Assembly (NCBI GenBank): GCA_037954665.1
Contig: JBBMOL010000286.1
Span: 124,001 to 188,000 of the forward strand
Source: Laguncularia racemosa
Taxonomy: Eukaryota > Streptophyta > Magnoliopsida > Myrtales > Combretaceae
Reading direction: 5' to 3'
DNA length: 64,000 bases
In this document: positions 33,955 through 45,592 of the stretch, piece by piece
Numbering within the stretch: position 1 is the stretch's first letter
Layout of the letters: each line of letters opens with the position of its first letter
Translations under genes and position numbers: made by a program
The notes under the pieces: model-generated
What the model saw: the letters and a program-made list of their open reading frames with translations, nothing else
The model's database searches: none
What the model was told of the DNA's origin: nothing

Positions 33955-34120
33955 TCTCCTCGGGCTTCTGAAAGATTTGCCCTCAAATCTAGAGGATCAG
34001 TTTTGGAATTGAACCCTAATGTCCCTGTTGTCCTGCTCTTCCAGCTATCAATGGTAGTGGATGGATTTCTGATCTGTTCTTGAAACCCATGGACCTCAAA
34101 TAGAGTCGTTGGCGATAGAA
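33955..34120 (-). pseudogene. Element L pol stub and polypurine tract
   Basis: The polypurine tract GAAGCCCGAGGAGA is at 33955-33968. The minus-strand frame reads VHGFQEQIRNPSTT then DPLDLRANLSEARGDD, the final pol residues. No RT, RNase H or integrase lies between protease and this stub. A small frameshift separates the stub from protease near 34140. Confidence 0.82.
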
Positions 34121-34570
34121 CTATGCATGATTCGCCCATGCTAAACATGTAGGTATTTTAAACCCATCGTGTAACACCCGTCGATCATACAACCAAGGCC
34201 GACCCAACAGTAAATGGAATGCATGCATAGGGACTACATCACACAGGATCTCATCATGATAATTCTGCTTGACATCCACATGAACCTTTGTCCTAAGGGT
34301 AACATGCATACTACCTCGATTATCCAGCCAATGCAAGTTATAAGGGCTAGGATGTGGGATAGTAGACAGTTGTAATTTGTCTACCAGTGCAGCAGATATA
34401 ACATTCGTGCAACTACCACTATCAATGATGAGTACACAAAGGTTACCCCTGATTCTGCAAGAGGTGTGAAATATGTTTTCCCTCTGAATGTCACTAGTAT
34501 CAAGAGATATAGATAAAACCCTGCGTAACACATTAAGGGGTAGATATTTTCCTCCTGTATGCTCCTCAGG
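34121..34570 (-). pseudogene. Element L protease
   Basis: NVLRRVLSISLD leads into protease with active site VLIIDSGSCTNVI, the DSG form unlike DGG in D, F, K and B. Then HPSPYNLHWLDNRGS, and the flap end HLLLGRPWLYDRRVLHDGF. The frame is open over 136 codons. It likely matures Gag, and as it is the last full domain its product would be a Gag-Pro polyprotein. Confidence 0.88.
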
Positions 34571-35845
34571 TGCATCTGCATTCTAGTCATCATAATATTC
34601 CTACAGTGCTGTTGGTAGACCTGTAGGTTCAATCTGATCGTGGTCATCCTCAATATCCTCCCCAGTGTCCTCCATAACAGTCATCACTCTCTTATTTGGA
34701 CATTGTGCTACCATATGCCTAAATCCCATGCATTTAAAGCATTTTATCTGGCGCGCCTTTCCACTAGTAAATCCGGGAATAGTCTGCCTCACATCTGGAG
34801 CCATCACCTCTTTACCCTTCCCAGTAGGTAAATTCTCTCTAACAACAGTTGGGGTAGTTTTGTCCACTGCTTTCACTACCTCACCTACTGCTTTTGTTCC
34901 TCCTGATCGACCGTCAGCTGATATGGGTCTAGTAATAGCACTGGGCCTACTACTCGGAGCCCTAAATAAGTTGGACCTCCTTTGTCTCTCTATTGTTAAG
35001 GCCAACTGAATAGCCTCATCAAGTGTACTATAGCGCTGCAGTTCAACAACACACGCTATTTCATATTTTAGACCTGAGATAAAATGGGCTACAATTTGTT
35101 CTAGAGGCTCAATGGACCCATACCTAATCTTAAGGGTCTCAAACTCCTGCACATAATCATCCAATGTTTTGCCTTCCTGCCTTAATGTCTACAGTCGCAT
35201 AAACAGTTCCTGTTTGTAGTGCTCAGGAATGAACCTTTTTCTCAACACCCTTTTCATATCCCGCCAGGTCTGAATCTTAGCCTCTCCATCCCTACACCTA
35301 TTGATAATCAGATTCTTCCACCATAATGCAACGTACCCTATGAACTCGACAGCAGCCAATCTGACCCTAGTACTATCATCGATCTCATAACATTCAAAGA
35401 GACCCTCAACCTTGTCTTCCCAATCTAAATATTCATCAATTGATCCTTTGCCATCATAAGAAGGCATCTATAGTTTCACATATTCCAAGCCCCGAGGTGG
35501 CCTGAAATCCCTAGTCTGATATGGGTTTGCCCTAAAATTGTCATCCCTCTCTTCCCTGTATGGAAGATGCTCCTCACCCATCCTTCTATTCAAATTCCCA
35601 TCTCCCATTGCTCTGTCTCGATGAGGATTCTGTGGAGCTACCCGAGGCGGTGCCGGCTGGTTTACCAATGGTGGTTATGGTAATGTCATTCTGTCAATTC
35701 TAGTTGCCAGTGTAGCAACTATGGTAGTTAGATCCTGGAGTTGTTCTTCCAAAGTTCTCCTACCTGCCACATCACGACCCTGACCTCCACCAACCTGACT
35801 ATTGGCTTCATCACCAATTCCCCCATTCACGCTGTCATTCGACAT
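34571..35845 (-). pseudogene. Element L gag
   Basis: The ATG at 35845-35843 begins MSNDSVNGGIGDEANSQVGG. A capsid core follows with YLDWEDKVEGLFECYEID, WWKNLIINRCRDGEAKIQTW and KRVLRKRFIPEHYKQELF, then YVQEFETLKIRYGSIEP. The nucleocapsid knuckle CFKCMGFRHMVAQC is intact. Stops lie after TLP (near 35675), before MPSYDG (near 35468), after LFMRL (near 35188) and near 34600; each can come from a Gln codon by C-to-T. Without these the frame would span gag entirely. E's gag shares the stop before MPS. Confidence 0.88.
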
Positions 35846-36775
35846 AGTTGTAGACCCCCGTATACCGATCCTCAAAAAAAAAAAAGAAAACAATTTGAAG
35901 CAAGGACACACACTCCACAACTACACTTCCCTTAACGCCACACAATAGCAACTACAAAAAGGAAAACAAAAAAATCCACTTAACTTCACAAGTATGTTAT
36001 TACAACCCACGTGTAGTACTCTTCTCCACAATACGTTAATACAACACGGTGCAACAATTTTTTTTTTTTTTTAATTTCCACAAATCACTCCTTCACAAAC
36101 AACTCCTACGGCAACAACACAAGTGGCAACAACAACAAATATACTTCCACTTCCACGGCAACAATAATAAATGGCAACAACAACAAGTATACTTCCACTT
36201 CCACGGCGAGCATAACAAAATATACCACTTTCCACAAATGTAATCCGCAACTTACAATAGGCAGCAACTCCAATTTGAATTTCAACCTCTTCACTAATTG
36301 CAAGCCTTCCTCAATTGGTGAGAAATGAATTTCAAATGCAAATAACACTCATTAACTCCCACAACTTAATGGATGTGTTTGAATTCAAATAGATTCCTTG
36401 CTAATCAACACAATGCAAATCTGTAAAATACACTTCCCAATTTAGAATTTGCACAATGGAATTACAACAACAAGCTTCACAACCTCCTCCACGCAACAAG
36501 CTAGTCACGGCTAGAAAATGGTAAGTTTTGAAGTTCAAAAATTTGTTGAATCAACAATACTTCTATTCTCCTTCCCTTCCATGAAAATAATCAATCACAA
36601 GAAGATACAACAATTCTCCCAATCCAACTACAACAAGTAGCAAATCAGCTTTCAATCAAGGCAATTTTCGCAACTCAAAGCTACAACAACACAATTTCGG
36701 TTTAAAATTGAATAACCCAAATTGAAGATGATAATCACGAAATCAACCAACAATTAATCCCTTCTCTCAACTTGT
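35846..36775 (-). other. Element L leader
   Basis: Non-coding; reverse complement is homologous to D's leader. Contains imperfect CAACAACAAGTATACTTCCACTTCCACGGC repeats near 36105-36230, an A run at 35875 and a T run at 36057-36072. Confidence 0.8.
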
Positions 36776-36787
36776 GCTCTGATACCA
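36776..36787 (-). other. Element L primer binding site, initiator tRNA-Met
   Basis: TGGTATCAGAGC on the minus strand, 5 bp from the LTR. Confidence 0.92.
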
Positions 36788-36792
36788 AAAGA

Positions 36793-37790
36793 TGATGTGC
36801 CCAAAACCAAGTTCAAGCACAATCAAATGACTCAAAGAAAACAATCCTCAAGTCTCAATCAAATCAGTCCAATTTAGCTAGGAAATTATGTGACCCTAAT
36901 AGAAATTTGATGGAATCTAATGGTTCAAAGATGCAATCAACTTCCACTAATGATCAATTTCACTAAACAACAATAAGACCAAGTGAAATTCACATGAAAT
37001 GGATAAATAAGAAAAACACAAAAACCGTGATCTCAAATCCTTCCAACAATTCCAATTCATGCTAATCACTAAAGAGCATTCAATCTCAAATGAACAATCA
37101 ACCTTACAAGATGAATGTCCACGAATTACAATCACAAATAAGCCCAAGAAAGATTCAAATCTACCCTAGATATGACTCACTAGAGAAGAAATGAACAACA
37201 ACAAAGATGAATTGATATGACTCACAATTCTCCTTTGTCGCACTTGCCACAATTCCAATTCTTGGGTTGAAATTGATAAGAGATTTTTTTGAACTAGGAT
37301 AAACCCTAATTCCACACATGAAAGTGCTATGTTTGTTCTGCAAAAATGGCCTCCTAAAACCCTCTTCTAAGCAAGTATTTATACTTGCTACTCCTAGGGT
37401 TGGAAAGTGGTCAAAATTATAAGTTTGCCACTTTTAAGGTGGCTAGTCCTAAATGAAAATTACAAGGAAATGAAAGTGTCCTAAAACCAAATACAACAAA
37501 AAATAGTTCATAAAAAAATTAAAAAGTACAAAATATCAAAAGTCTTCATGAACTAATGCCTTGGAATGGAAAACATTCACAGCGGATCTTTGATTGTCAC
37601 CCTGAAAATGTTCTGTGTCCATCAACTATTGTAGGACATATTGGCATCCCATGGAGAATTATCATTGTAACTGTAAGATTATTCTCAAATATTTATTAGA
37701 ATAAAAGAGATAAAGTAAAATATGAGCAATTTGGATCATCATCCCAATCGGGTTTTGAAAATATCGACTATGCCAGAAATTTTCCCATCA
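36793..37790 (-). repeat. Element L 5' LTR (998 bp)
   Basis: TGATGTGCCC to TTTTCCCATCA, same length as its partner. Confidence 0.93.
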
Positions 37791-38975
37791 GAAAGTCTCA
37801 GTCTATGTGCTGTTCCTGCCCTTCTTATTCCTAAGAAGGATGGTACTTGGAGAATGTGTATCGATAGCAGAGCCATCAACAAAATTACCATCAAATACAG
37901 GTATCTTATTCCTAGACTTGATGATATGTTGGATGAGTTGCATGGTTCACAAGTTTTCTCCAAAGTGGATCTTAAAAGCGGATATCGCCAAATTTGGATG
38001 AGAGAGGGAGATGAATGGAAAACCGCTTTTAAAATATGCCATGGACTATATGAGTGGTTGGTTATGCCCTTTGGTTTGAGTAATGCTCTTAGTACATTTA
38101 TGAGATTGATGAATCATGTATTGAAATAGTTTTTAGTAAAATTTGTTGTTGTTTATTTTGATGATATTCTAATATACAATAAAGACCTAGAACATTATGT
38201 GGAGCATCTTTGGCTAGTATTCTCAGTGTTGAGGGTGTAACAGTTGTTTGCAAATCTCTAGAAATGTTCCTTTTATCAAACTGAGGTAACATTTTTGGGT
38301 TTTGTTGTATCTGGATTTGCTGTTAAGGTGGATGAGGAGAAAGTGAGGGCAATCAGGGAATGGCCAACACCTACCTTAGTTACTGAGGTAAGAAGTTTCC
38401 ATGGACTAGCATCATTTTATAGGCGCTTTGTCCATAATTTCAGTAGCATTGTCAATCCTCTCATAGAACTGACTAAGAAAAATGTTCCTTTCGTTTGGAG
38501 TGAAAGGGCCCAGAGGATTTTTGAAGAGGTAAAAGAAAAGTTCACTTGAGCTCCATTATTGGCTTTACCTGACTTGACAAAATTTTTGAGCTAGAATGTG
38601 ATGCTTCTAGGATAGGGATTGGTGCTGTATTAATGCAGAAAAAGAGACCCATAGCATATTTTAGTGAAAAGTTGAGTGGTGCAACTTTGAACTATTCTAT
38701 TTATGATAAGGAATTTTATTCCTTAGTGAGGGCTCTAATGACGTAGCAGCATTATCTTCTCCCGAGAGAATTTATTATTTATACAGATCATGAGTCACTG
38801 AAGCATTTCCGGGGTCAGTAGAATTTGTCTAAATGACAAGCCAAGTGGGTAGAGTTTTTGGAGGGTTTTGCATATGTGATAAGGTACAAGAAGGGTAATC
38901 AGAATATTGTTGTTGATGCTTTGTTATGCAGGTATGTACTTATCACTTCTCTTTAGTCAAAACTACTGGGTTTTG
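37791..38975 (+). pseudogene. Element F reverse transcriptase and RNase H
   Basis: It resumes after L with ESLSLCAVPALLIPKKDGTW, FSKVDLKSGYRQIWMREGDE, MPFGLSNALSTFMRLMN and a YFDD box near 38155-38166. A stop at 38127-38129 precedes the box. RNase H motifs follow (CDASRIGIGAVLMQ, YFSEKLSGATLNYS, IIYTDHESLKHF). Many stops are TAG at expected Gln codons (for example near 38263, 38818 and 38954). One base is missing near 38575 (frameshift). The end VVDALLCR shows the usual VADALSRR motif decayed. Confidence 0.86.
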
Positions 38976-39686
38976 AATTGTTAAAGCAACAGTATGTGCG
39001 TGATGAGGAATTTCGAGTCATTATGGAAAGGTGTTCTGGGGGCAAGATGTATGAGGGTTATTGCATGATTGGGGGGTTTCTATATAAATATGGAAAGTTA
39101 TGTATACCTTCTAGATCTGTGAGGGAGCTATTGGTGAGGGAAGCACATGTAGGAGGATTGTTTAGGCACTTTGGTAAGAAGAGAACCCTAGCCATATTGA
39201 GAGAGAATTTCTATTGGAAAGGTATGATAAATGATGTCCATAGGGTGTTAGAAAGGTGTAGTGTTTGCAAGAGGGCTAAAGGGAAGAAAGGCATACAGGG
39301 TGAGTACATGCCTTTACCTATACTTGACAAACCTTGGACTGATATCGGTATAGATTTTGTGTTGGGGTTGCCTAGAACACAAAGAGGAAAGGATTCTATT
39401 ATGGTGGTTGTTGACAGGTTCAACAAAATGTCTCATTTTGTGCCCTATCATAAAACAGATGTTGCCCTTTTTATTGCTAACATTTTTGTGCAGGAAATTG
39501 TCAAATTGCATTTAGTTCCACACAGCATAGTGTCAGATAGAGACACTAAGTTTCTTAGTTTCTTTTTGAAGACACTATGGAGAAGACTAGGTACTAAGCT
39601 TATGTACAGTACCTCTTACCATCCACAGACATATGGCTAGACAGAAGTTGTCAACCACACGCTAGGAAACTTACTCAAAGTAACGG
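38976..39686 (+). pseudogene. Element F integrase, N-terminal and core part
   Basis: The zinc domain contains REAHVGGLFRHFGKKRT and CSVCKRAKG with both His and Cys pairs visible. The catalytic core shows IGIDFVLGLPRT and SIVSDRDTKF, then YGxTEVVNHTLGN with the Glu kept but the preceding Asp changed to Tyr and a TAG near 39640. A stretch of 220 codons is open. M is inserted at 39687. Confidence 0.87.
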
Positions 39687-39970
39687 TGTAAACACCCCAT
39701 TTTTTCCCTAGGAGTCAATAATACTAAAAAATAATCAATTTTTAATTTTTCCCAATTTTCCTCTAATTTAGCATAAATAGTAAAAATATTCAAAAAAATA
39801 AAAATAAATAGGAAAACACATCAATTTTGAAAAATGATTTCAGAAATAGTAATAATAAGGGATAAATAATTTTTACAAATTTTAGAAATTTAAAAAAAAA
39901 AAAATCCAAAAAAATGGAAACACCGCATTGCATATATGCAATTTGCGATACAAAGAAAATCGGGAAAATG

Positions 39971-40050
39971 GGCCAGCTCAGCTGGCTCGTGCGTGCATGT
40001 TGGGACCATGTGAAGGCTGAAGGTCGCGAGTTCGAATCCCCCCGCGTGCG
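39971..40050 (+). promoter_or_regulatory. tRNA-like polymerase III A/B box pair inside element M 5' LTR
   Basis: The A-box-like CAGCTCAGCTGG (39974-39985) fits 11 of 12 consensus positions and the B-box-like AGTTCGAATCC (40029-40039) fits 10 of 11. They are about 44 nt apart and a T run follows at 40061. It resembles a tRNA or SINE head; whether it is transcribed is unknown. Confidence 0.5.
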
Positions 40051-40379
40051 CTCGGCAAAAATTTTTCCTTCTTTTCCCTGGAGCCGCCACGTGGCAGCGT
40101 GTGATTGGCCGAGAGAAAACGCGTGCATCGCGCCTGATCGTCTTCCTCACCCGGACAGACGCGAGAAGAAACCGGAGTAGGTCCGGCGAAGACGAAATCG
40201 GCTGTTTTTTTTTAATGTTCTAGATTACGGTCAAGATAAAGCCGAATCCATAAGATAAATCAAAGAAAAACAAGAGATCAACATCAAATCGCCGGGATAA
40301 AATCAAATCTAAAAATGGAAGAAATTCGGATTTATCTTAATCGGCCGATCCGAGCTTATCCAAGAGGGTTTCCGGACGC

Positions 40380-40390
40380 CTATAAATAGA
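40380..40390 (+). promoter_or_regulatory. Element M LTR TATA box
   Basis: CCTATAAATAG precedes a GA-rich tract; likely core promoter. Matching copy near 50064 in the 3' LTR. Confidence 0.6.
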
Positions 40391-41831
40391 GGAGGACAGG
40401 AGGAAGCTAAAACATGAAGAAAAAGTGAGAGAAAGAGAGAGAAAGGAGTGAATCGGAGTATGCCGGAGAAGCTTGAAGCCGAGACCACCGACCGGAGTTA
40501 GAGCCACTGCAAGGAGACGTTCTGGGAGTGAACCGCCACTACCGTTGGAATCAACACCCTCGAGAAGCTAGGATTCGACACCTCACCCGTTGCAAAAGGC
40601 CATTGGAACGCCGTGATCGAGCAACCCCTGCTGCCGTGTTCGACCGATCCGACCCGACCGACTCGACCCGCGCACCGACCCGGATCGTGGTAAGTCGGAT
40701 TTTCCGGATTTTTTTTATTTTATTTAATTAATTTTGTTTATTTATTTATTCTGAATTAATTAATTAATTTATTATTTGTTATTTAGTTATTTAATTATTT
40801 ATTTATTTGTTTATGTTTTATTCTTAATAAATAGGAAAATGTAGAAATTAGATTTTTCTAGAATTTAATAATGTAGAAAAATAATAAATAAGAAAAAAAA
40901 ATAATAAATAGATAAATAAAAAATAAAAAAATAATAAAATATAGAAAAATAATAAAAAATATTAGGAAAAATAACAATAAAATTTTAGATGTCAAAATAG
41001 GATAGATAATAAACTTAAAATCACAAAAATCAACAAAAATTCCCAAAAATCACGAAAATCAACAAAAATTCCCAAAAATCACAAAAATCAACAAAATTCT
41101 CTAAAATCACAAAAATAACAAAAAAAATCATAAAAATCATAAAACAAATTCAAAAATTATAAAAGAATCATAAAAAATGAGTTTTAGCACTTAGAGAAAT
41201 CCTTTTCTTCAAATAAATCCAAAATTGATGTTTTTCCCTAAAATCATTTTCAAAATAAAATCAAAGCTTAGGCTTAGAAGTTTTTTTTAGAAAAAATCCC
41301 AAAAATGGTAAGAACATAAACTAAAAGAGTTTTCATAAATTAAAATTCACCAAACCAACTTAAGGTTTTCAGAAAAGCGAACTACAACTTGTTTGATCCT
41401 GAGTAGCAGGTACGTAGGCACCCATTCGGGTCAACCCATAAAATGAATGAAAAATCATTTTCTTGAAATAACTCAAAAGCATAATAAAAAGTAACAGAAA
41501 CACAATGAAGCATATTTCTAAATAAGATCAATTTCAGGGGATTAGGTGGTAACCGTAAAGGTTTTAATAGGTTAGCCTCCGGACTTAGAAACTCTGGTTT
41601 TCCCTTTTCCTCTTTTCAAAAACGAGAAGAGGAAATAACGACGACTAGTGGTCCAAATTAAGACTAATCCGCTCCTTTAGTCTTAATTCAATATTTCCCA
41701 ACAACAGTTGGGTGGCGACTCCTAAAATCAAACGAAATTCCTAACTCAAGTCGAGGATCTATATTAGATAAGCATAGGGTCTAGTCTAGATCGGATTAGG
41801 AATGGGAATTCAAAAATTAGACTTGACAGGA

Positions 41832-41849
41832 TGGCGACTCCACTGAGGA
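41832..41849 (+). other. Element M primer binding site, tRNA-Arg type
   Basis: TGGCGACTCCACTGAGGA matches the complement of tRNA-Arg(ACG) 3' end (TGGCGACTCCGCTGGGGA) except two G-to-A changes. It starts 3 bp after the LTR. Confidence 0.8.
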
Positions 41850-42326
41850 CCCATGCCAATAGGCTAGCCACCTGAATCTCTTCGAATTGTTCTCTTTAAA
41901 TGTGCTTCAATTATTCTGTTACTAACTTTTCAGGAATTAGTTAGATTCTAGTTTATTTGCTATGGGGGTTTGCATGCATATGTGTGTGTGAGTAGATGCG
42001 GTCGAACCCGGACCGTCCTAGAAACCTAAGACGGGGAGCCATTGTGTAGGTTTCGAGCGAAGTGAGTTGATTCACAGTTCGGGACCGATTAGGCTACCCC
42101 ACCCTATGCTTCGATATGGCTTGAGATCCATTTCTCCGAGAATGCGGGAGGCCATAGAGTTCGGGAACCAGTTAGAACCAACCTACTTGCATACATAACA
42201 TCATAAGGGGTTGACAATTGGATGACAATGTAATGGTTTGTTATTTTGTCCTTGGGGTTCAGGACTATTTCCCTGTAACGTTTTCATAGTTCTGTTTGTA
42301 ACTAGGCTATTTCTTATTGTAAATAG
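41850..42326 (+). other. Element M leader
   Basis: Non-coding, between primer site and ORF1. No features beyond scattered short direct repeats were seen. Confidence 0.75.
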
Positions 42327-43850
42327 ATGGCCAGCAGTGCAGTCGACCGTCTCCTCCGCAAAGAAATTTGGGTGTACAAACCTTTGGACCTAAAATTGGT
42401 ACTAGACCATTGGTTCACCTTGTACAACCTAGAGGAGCAGGCCTTCATCCAGCAAAAGATCGACCCCATCCTCTCACTGACAAGGATAGAGGTGAATCTG
42501 CCTTTAGTTCGGGCCATGCTTCAATTATGGGAAATTGAGCCCGCCACTTTCTTTATTGGGCCGCATGAGATCACCCCTACCCTGGAGGAATACACTCAGT
42601 TGCTACAGGCTCCAGCACTAACAGATCAGATCTACATTCCAGACCTAGAGGCCGGGCCAGCCGGTACTTTCAGCAGATTATTAGGCATCCGTAAAACAGC
42701 AGTCAACAAAGCCCTAGCAGACTGTAATGGATATTGCATACGAATGGATGATTTAGAAGCCTAGTTTATCGCCCGAGAGGACAATGGGGATAGAAAGGAC
42801 ATCCTGTGTGGGGACCCCAAGACTTACAGAGAAGGGTGAACGCTTTCATCTTGACAGCCTTCGCTATCATACTGTTCTCCACCGGGACCTTCTATATTCA
42901 CTATAGGGTTGCAGAGATGGTGACCCAATTCCTGGAGGGAAGATCCTACATCCCGGCTCTACTGGCTGAACAGATCCATAATTTAAACTTCCTCAAGAAA
43001 AAAGGCCATGGGATCCTTCGCTCCAGCCTCAACCTTCTGCTAATATGGTTTGTAAGCCACCTCAAATGCTTCGGGCTGAACATGGTCAGGAAAACCCTAA
43101 CCCAACAGGTGGATCTGGTGGACTCATGTATAGAAAAGGTAAAGCTACCCGACGACCTTACCAGCTACAGTTGGGTAGAGCTGCTTAGGAGCTTCAGTGC
43201 CGAAGATATTCTATGGACAGCCAGGTGGAGTTGCTGTAACAAAATCATCTTGACCTATAGAAACTTCCAAGCAGTGCCTTTAATCGGAATCAGCGGATGT
43301 ATCGGATATCACCCAAACTCAGTGGTCCGCCAGTTCGGCACTATCCAAGACATAGTTTATCAGCCCTCGGTACAAGCAGTTACCTTTGAGTATCAAGATC
43401 CGAACCTGTTAGTAGCTGAGAAGTTTGTGAAGCTGGCAGAGGTCAAAGCACTTTGGGAAGCCAGAATTGAAAGCCCGAATGTGGACCTCGGGGAATTAGA
43501 TGGCGAAGTGGGAAAACACCGAGCCACCAGAGAGTTTGTAATCCGCCAGCTATACCAGACAGGGGAAAGAGCATATCGGGTTCTAGGCGTCACCCAACTA
43601 AGACCAGACAAGATCAACACAGAGATAGAAATCTACCTGGAGTAGGTCAGGGCCCGAATGGAGGTATACTTTGAAGCTGCGGATCATAAGAAAGACATAT
43701 GGAAGGAACGATTCAAGGAATCCGACCAAAGGAACAAGGCCTTAGAAGCACAATTGGAGAAATGCTAAGCCAAAGTCAAGGAATTGGAAGCCGTCATCAG
43801 TGGGAAGTCTGAGCCTCCACAACAGAAGACTAAAAGAACTAGGAAGTAGA
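42327..43850 (+). pseudogene. Element M ORF1 (Tat/Ogre ORF1, plant-mobile-domain-like)
   Basis: The first frame (42327-42767) has VNLPLVRAMLQLWEIEP and GPHEITPTLEEYTQLLQAP, the motif style I recall for the DUF7745-like ORF1 of Tat/Ogre elements. A frameshift near 42790 leads to a second frame (to 43850) with FILTAFAIILFSTGTFYIHY, LLLIWFVSHLKCF and a charged, coiled-coil-like end. TAG near 43643 and TAA near 43767 fit Gln codons. The biochemical role of ORF1 is not established. It is not gag: there is no capsid core or zinc knuckle. Confidence 0.72.
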
Positions 43851-44650
43851 TCATTATTTGTAATCTTTTATTTTGATTATCGAACTCCAAAAAATTATTC
43901 AATATTAATAAAAGTAAAGTTTCAATATTACATCGTCAATCAATTGTTAACCCTTTTATTTTTAGCATCCGTGTGACACATGCATAGCATTTACATACAT
44001 TATACTAAAAAAAAGAAAAATGTGCGCCAGGTATCAAAATAGCTCCCAAGCAACCGAACCCTCCCAGAAGCCCAATTTGCACACGTTCAAGACCAAAATG
44101 GCAAACAGCGGCAACAACACTAGCATTGGGTACATTCCTACGGCCGCAGAAGAAGCGCAAACGAAAGGTGTCAAAGGCAGAATGAAGGGGAAGCTGATCG
44201 ATACCCAGATATGCATCCCACCTCTCCAACAATCTTTCCGAAAGGCAAACATCATTCAAGAGCTTCGGATAAATGAAGAGGACGACAGCAAGGGGAAATC
44301 AACTCCCCGCACGTCTAACTAGCATCCGGCTCTCAACAATTGGTTTTGTTATCCTATCAGTAGCGCTAGGTTAGCTCAAGAGTAGAGAAAGATTATTAAA
44401 CAAAGTTTATTGAGACTCATTATCAAGTTCAATTACAGTTTGTTTTTTTCTTACATATATATGATTTCGTTTTTTACTCAGATCTCCTACCATCGAACAT
44501 TAGGGATATTTTGCGCAGGTAGAAAGTAAAAACGCTGATATCGTTTCCAACGCTGCTGGGTCAGTTGTTGAAGGTGATATTTTAGACCACGAAATAATAC
44601 AAGAAAATTGGCTAAAACATGAACAAAGCGGTATCTCGATCGATGAGCCT
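43851..44650 (+). pseudogene. Element M decayed spacer where gag and protease would lie
   Basis: There is no capsid, knuckle or protease active site. A fragment at 44020-44322 ends with ICIPPLQQSFRKANIIQE, resembling the linker that precedes RT in Tat elements. The rest is non-coding and A/T-rich; a short RT-proximal frame begins after CGCAG at about 44513. The deletion of gag and protease is inferred from absence, so highly diverged remnants could be missed. Confidence 0.6.
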
Positions 44651-45592
44651 GTGGATACAGTAAATCTAGGAAGCATGGAAAACCCTAAGAACCTCAAAAT
44701 CGGGACCAATTTGAGTGCTGAGCAAAAACATGAGATAACCGAGCTATTAACGAAATATGCAGATATGTTTGCCTGGTCATATGGTGACATGCCAGGGCTA
44801 GACCAGTCAATAGTAGTTCACAGGCTTCCCACCAGGGAAGATGTCAAACCTAAAAAACAAAAACTGAGAAGGTTTAGGCCTGACATCTTACTGAAAATCA
44901 AAGAAGAAGTCAAGAAACTGCTGGAAGTAGGGTTCATTGAAGTATCCGACTACCCAGAGTGGGTAGCAAATATAGTCCCTGTTATGAAAAAGAACGGAAA
45001 AGTATGCGTATGCGTAGACTTTCGGGACTTAAACCAAGCCACGCCAAAGGATAACTTCCCCCTACCTCACATTGATGTTCTAGTAGACAACACTGCGGGA
45101 AACCATCTCTTCTCATTCATGGACGGTTTCTTAGGATATAATCAAATAAAAATGGTTGAGGAAGATAAAACCAAAATGAACTTCATCACAACATGGGGGA
45201 CTTTCTGTTACAAAGTCATGCCCTTCGGTTTGAAAAACGCCGGGGCAACGTATCAGAGAGCCATGGTCGCTATACTTCACGATATGATGCATCGAGAGGT
45301 TGAAGTATATGTCGACGGCATGATAGCCAAATCCAAAAAAGGAGAAAACCATATAGATATCCTGAGGAAATTGTTTAAACGACTGAGAAAATTCCAGCTC
45401 AAGTTATACCCAGAAATATGTACTTTCGGGGTCACAATGGGGAAATTGTTAGGGTTTGTCATAAGCCAGGAGGGCATTAAAATCGACCCTGACAAGGTAA
45501 AGTCTATATTAGAATTACCTTCCCCACGCTCCGTTAAAGAAGTAAGAAGCTTATTGGGAAGATTAAATTACATAGCTCGTTTTATCTCATAG
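44651..45592 (+). pseudogene. Element M reverse transcriptase with mutated active site
   Basis: Motifs in order are LTKYADMFAWSYGDMPGLD, GFIEVSDYPEWVANIVPVMK, VDFRDLNQATPKDNFPLP, MDGFLGYNQIKM, MPFGLKNAGATYQRAM and the catalytic box EVYVDGMIAKSK. The usual box is YVDD, so the second catalytic Asp has become Gly. Other residues also differ from the usual family form in C-to-T ways (Ser to Leu in MDGF-GYNQ; Arg to Cys in KVCVCVD). The 314-codon frame otherwise lacks stops until a TAG at an expected Gln (45590-45592). Confidence 0.9.

Larger units (their letters stand above)
32957..37790 (-). mobile_element. Element L: CRM-like gag-pro element without RT, RNase H or integrase
   Basis: Two 998-bp LTRs, primer site, leader, full gag, protease, then only the last pol residues and polypurine tract. 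Target duplications GAAAG at 32952-32956 and 37791-37795 are perfect. LTR divergence counted by eye is about 50 of 998. Coding structure matches E. Confidence 0.92.
39687..41828 (+). repeat. Element M 5' LTR (2142 bp)
   Basis: TGTAAACACCCC to TTGACA. It holds a tRNA-like box pair (39971-40050), a TATA box (CTATAAATAG near 40381), a GA-rich stretch and an A/T-rich second half (40700-41200) built of short AAAAATCA-type repeats. Confidence 0.93.

Noticed and set aside
39890..40180. ORFs on both strands in M's LTR, repeated at 49577-49943
   Set aside because: They lie over the tRNA-like block and GC-rich LTR part; presence twice is due to LTR duplication. No domain recognised.
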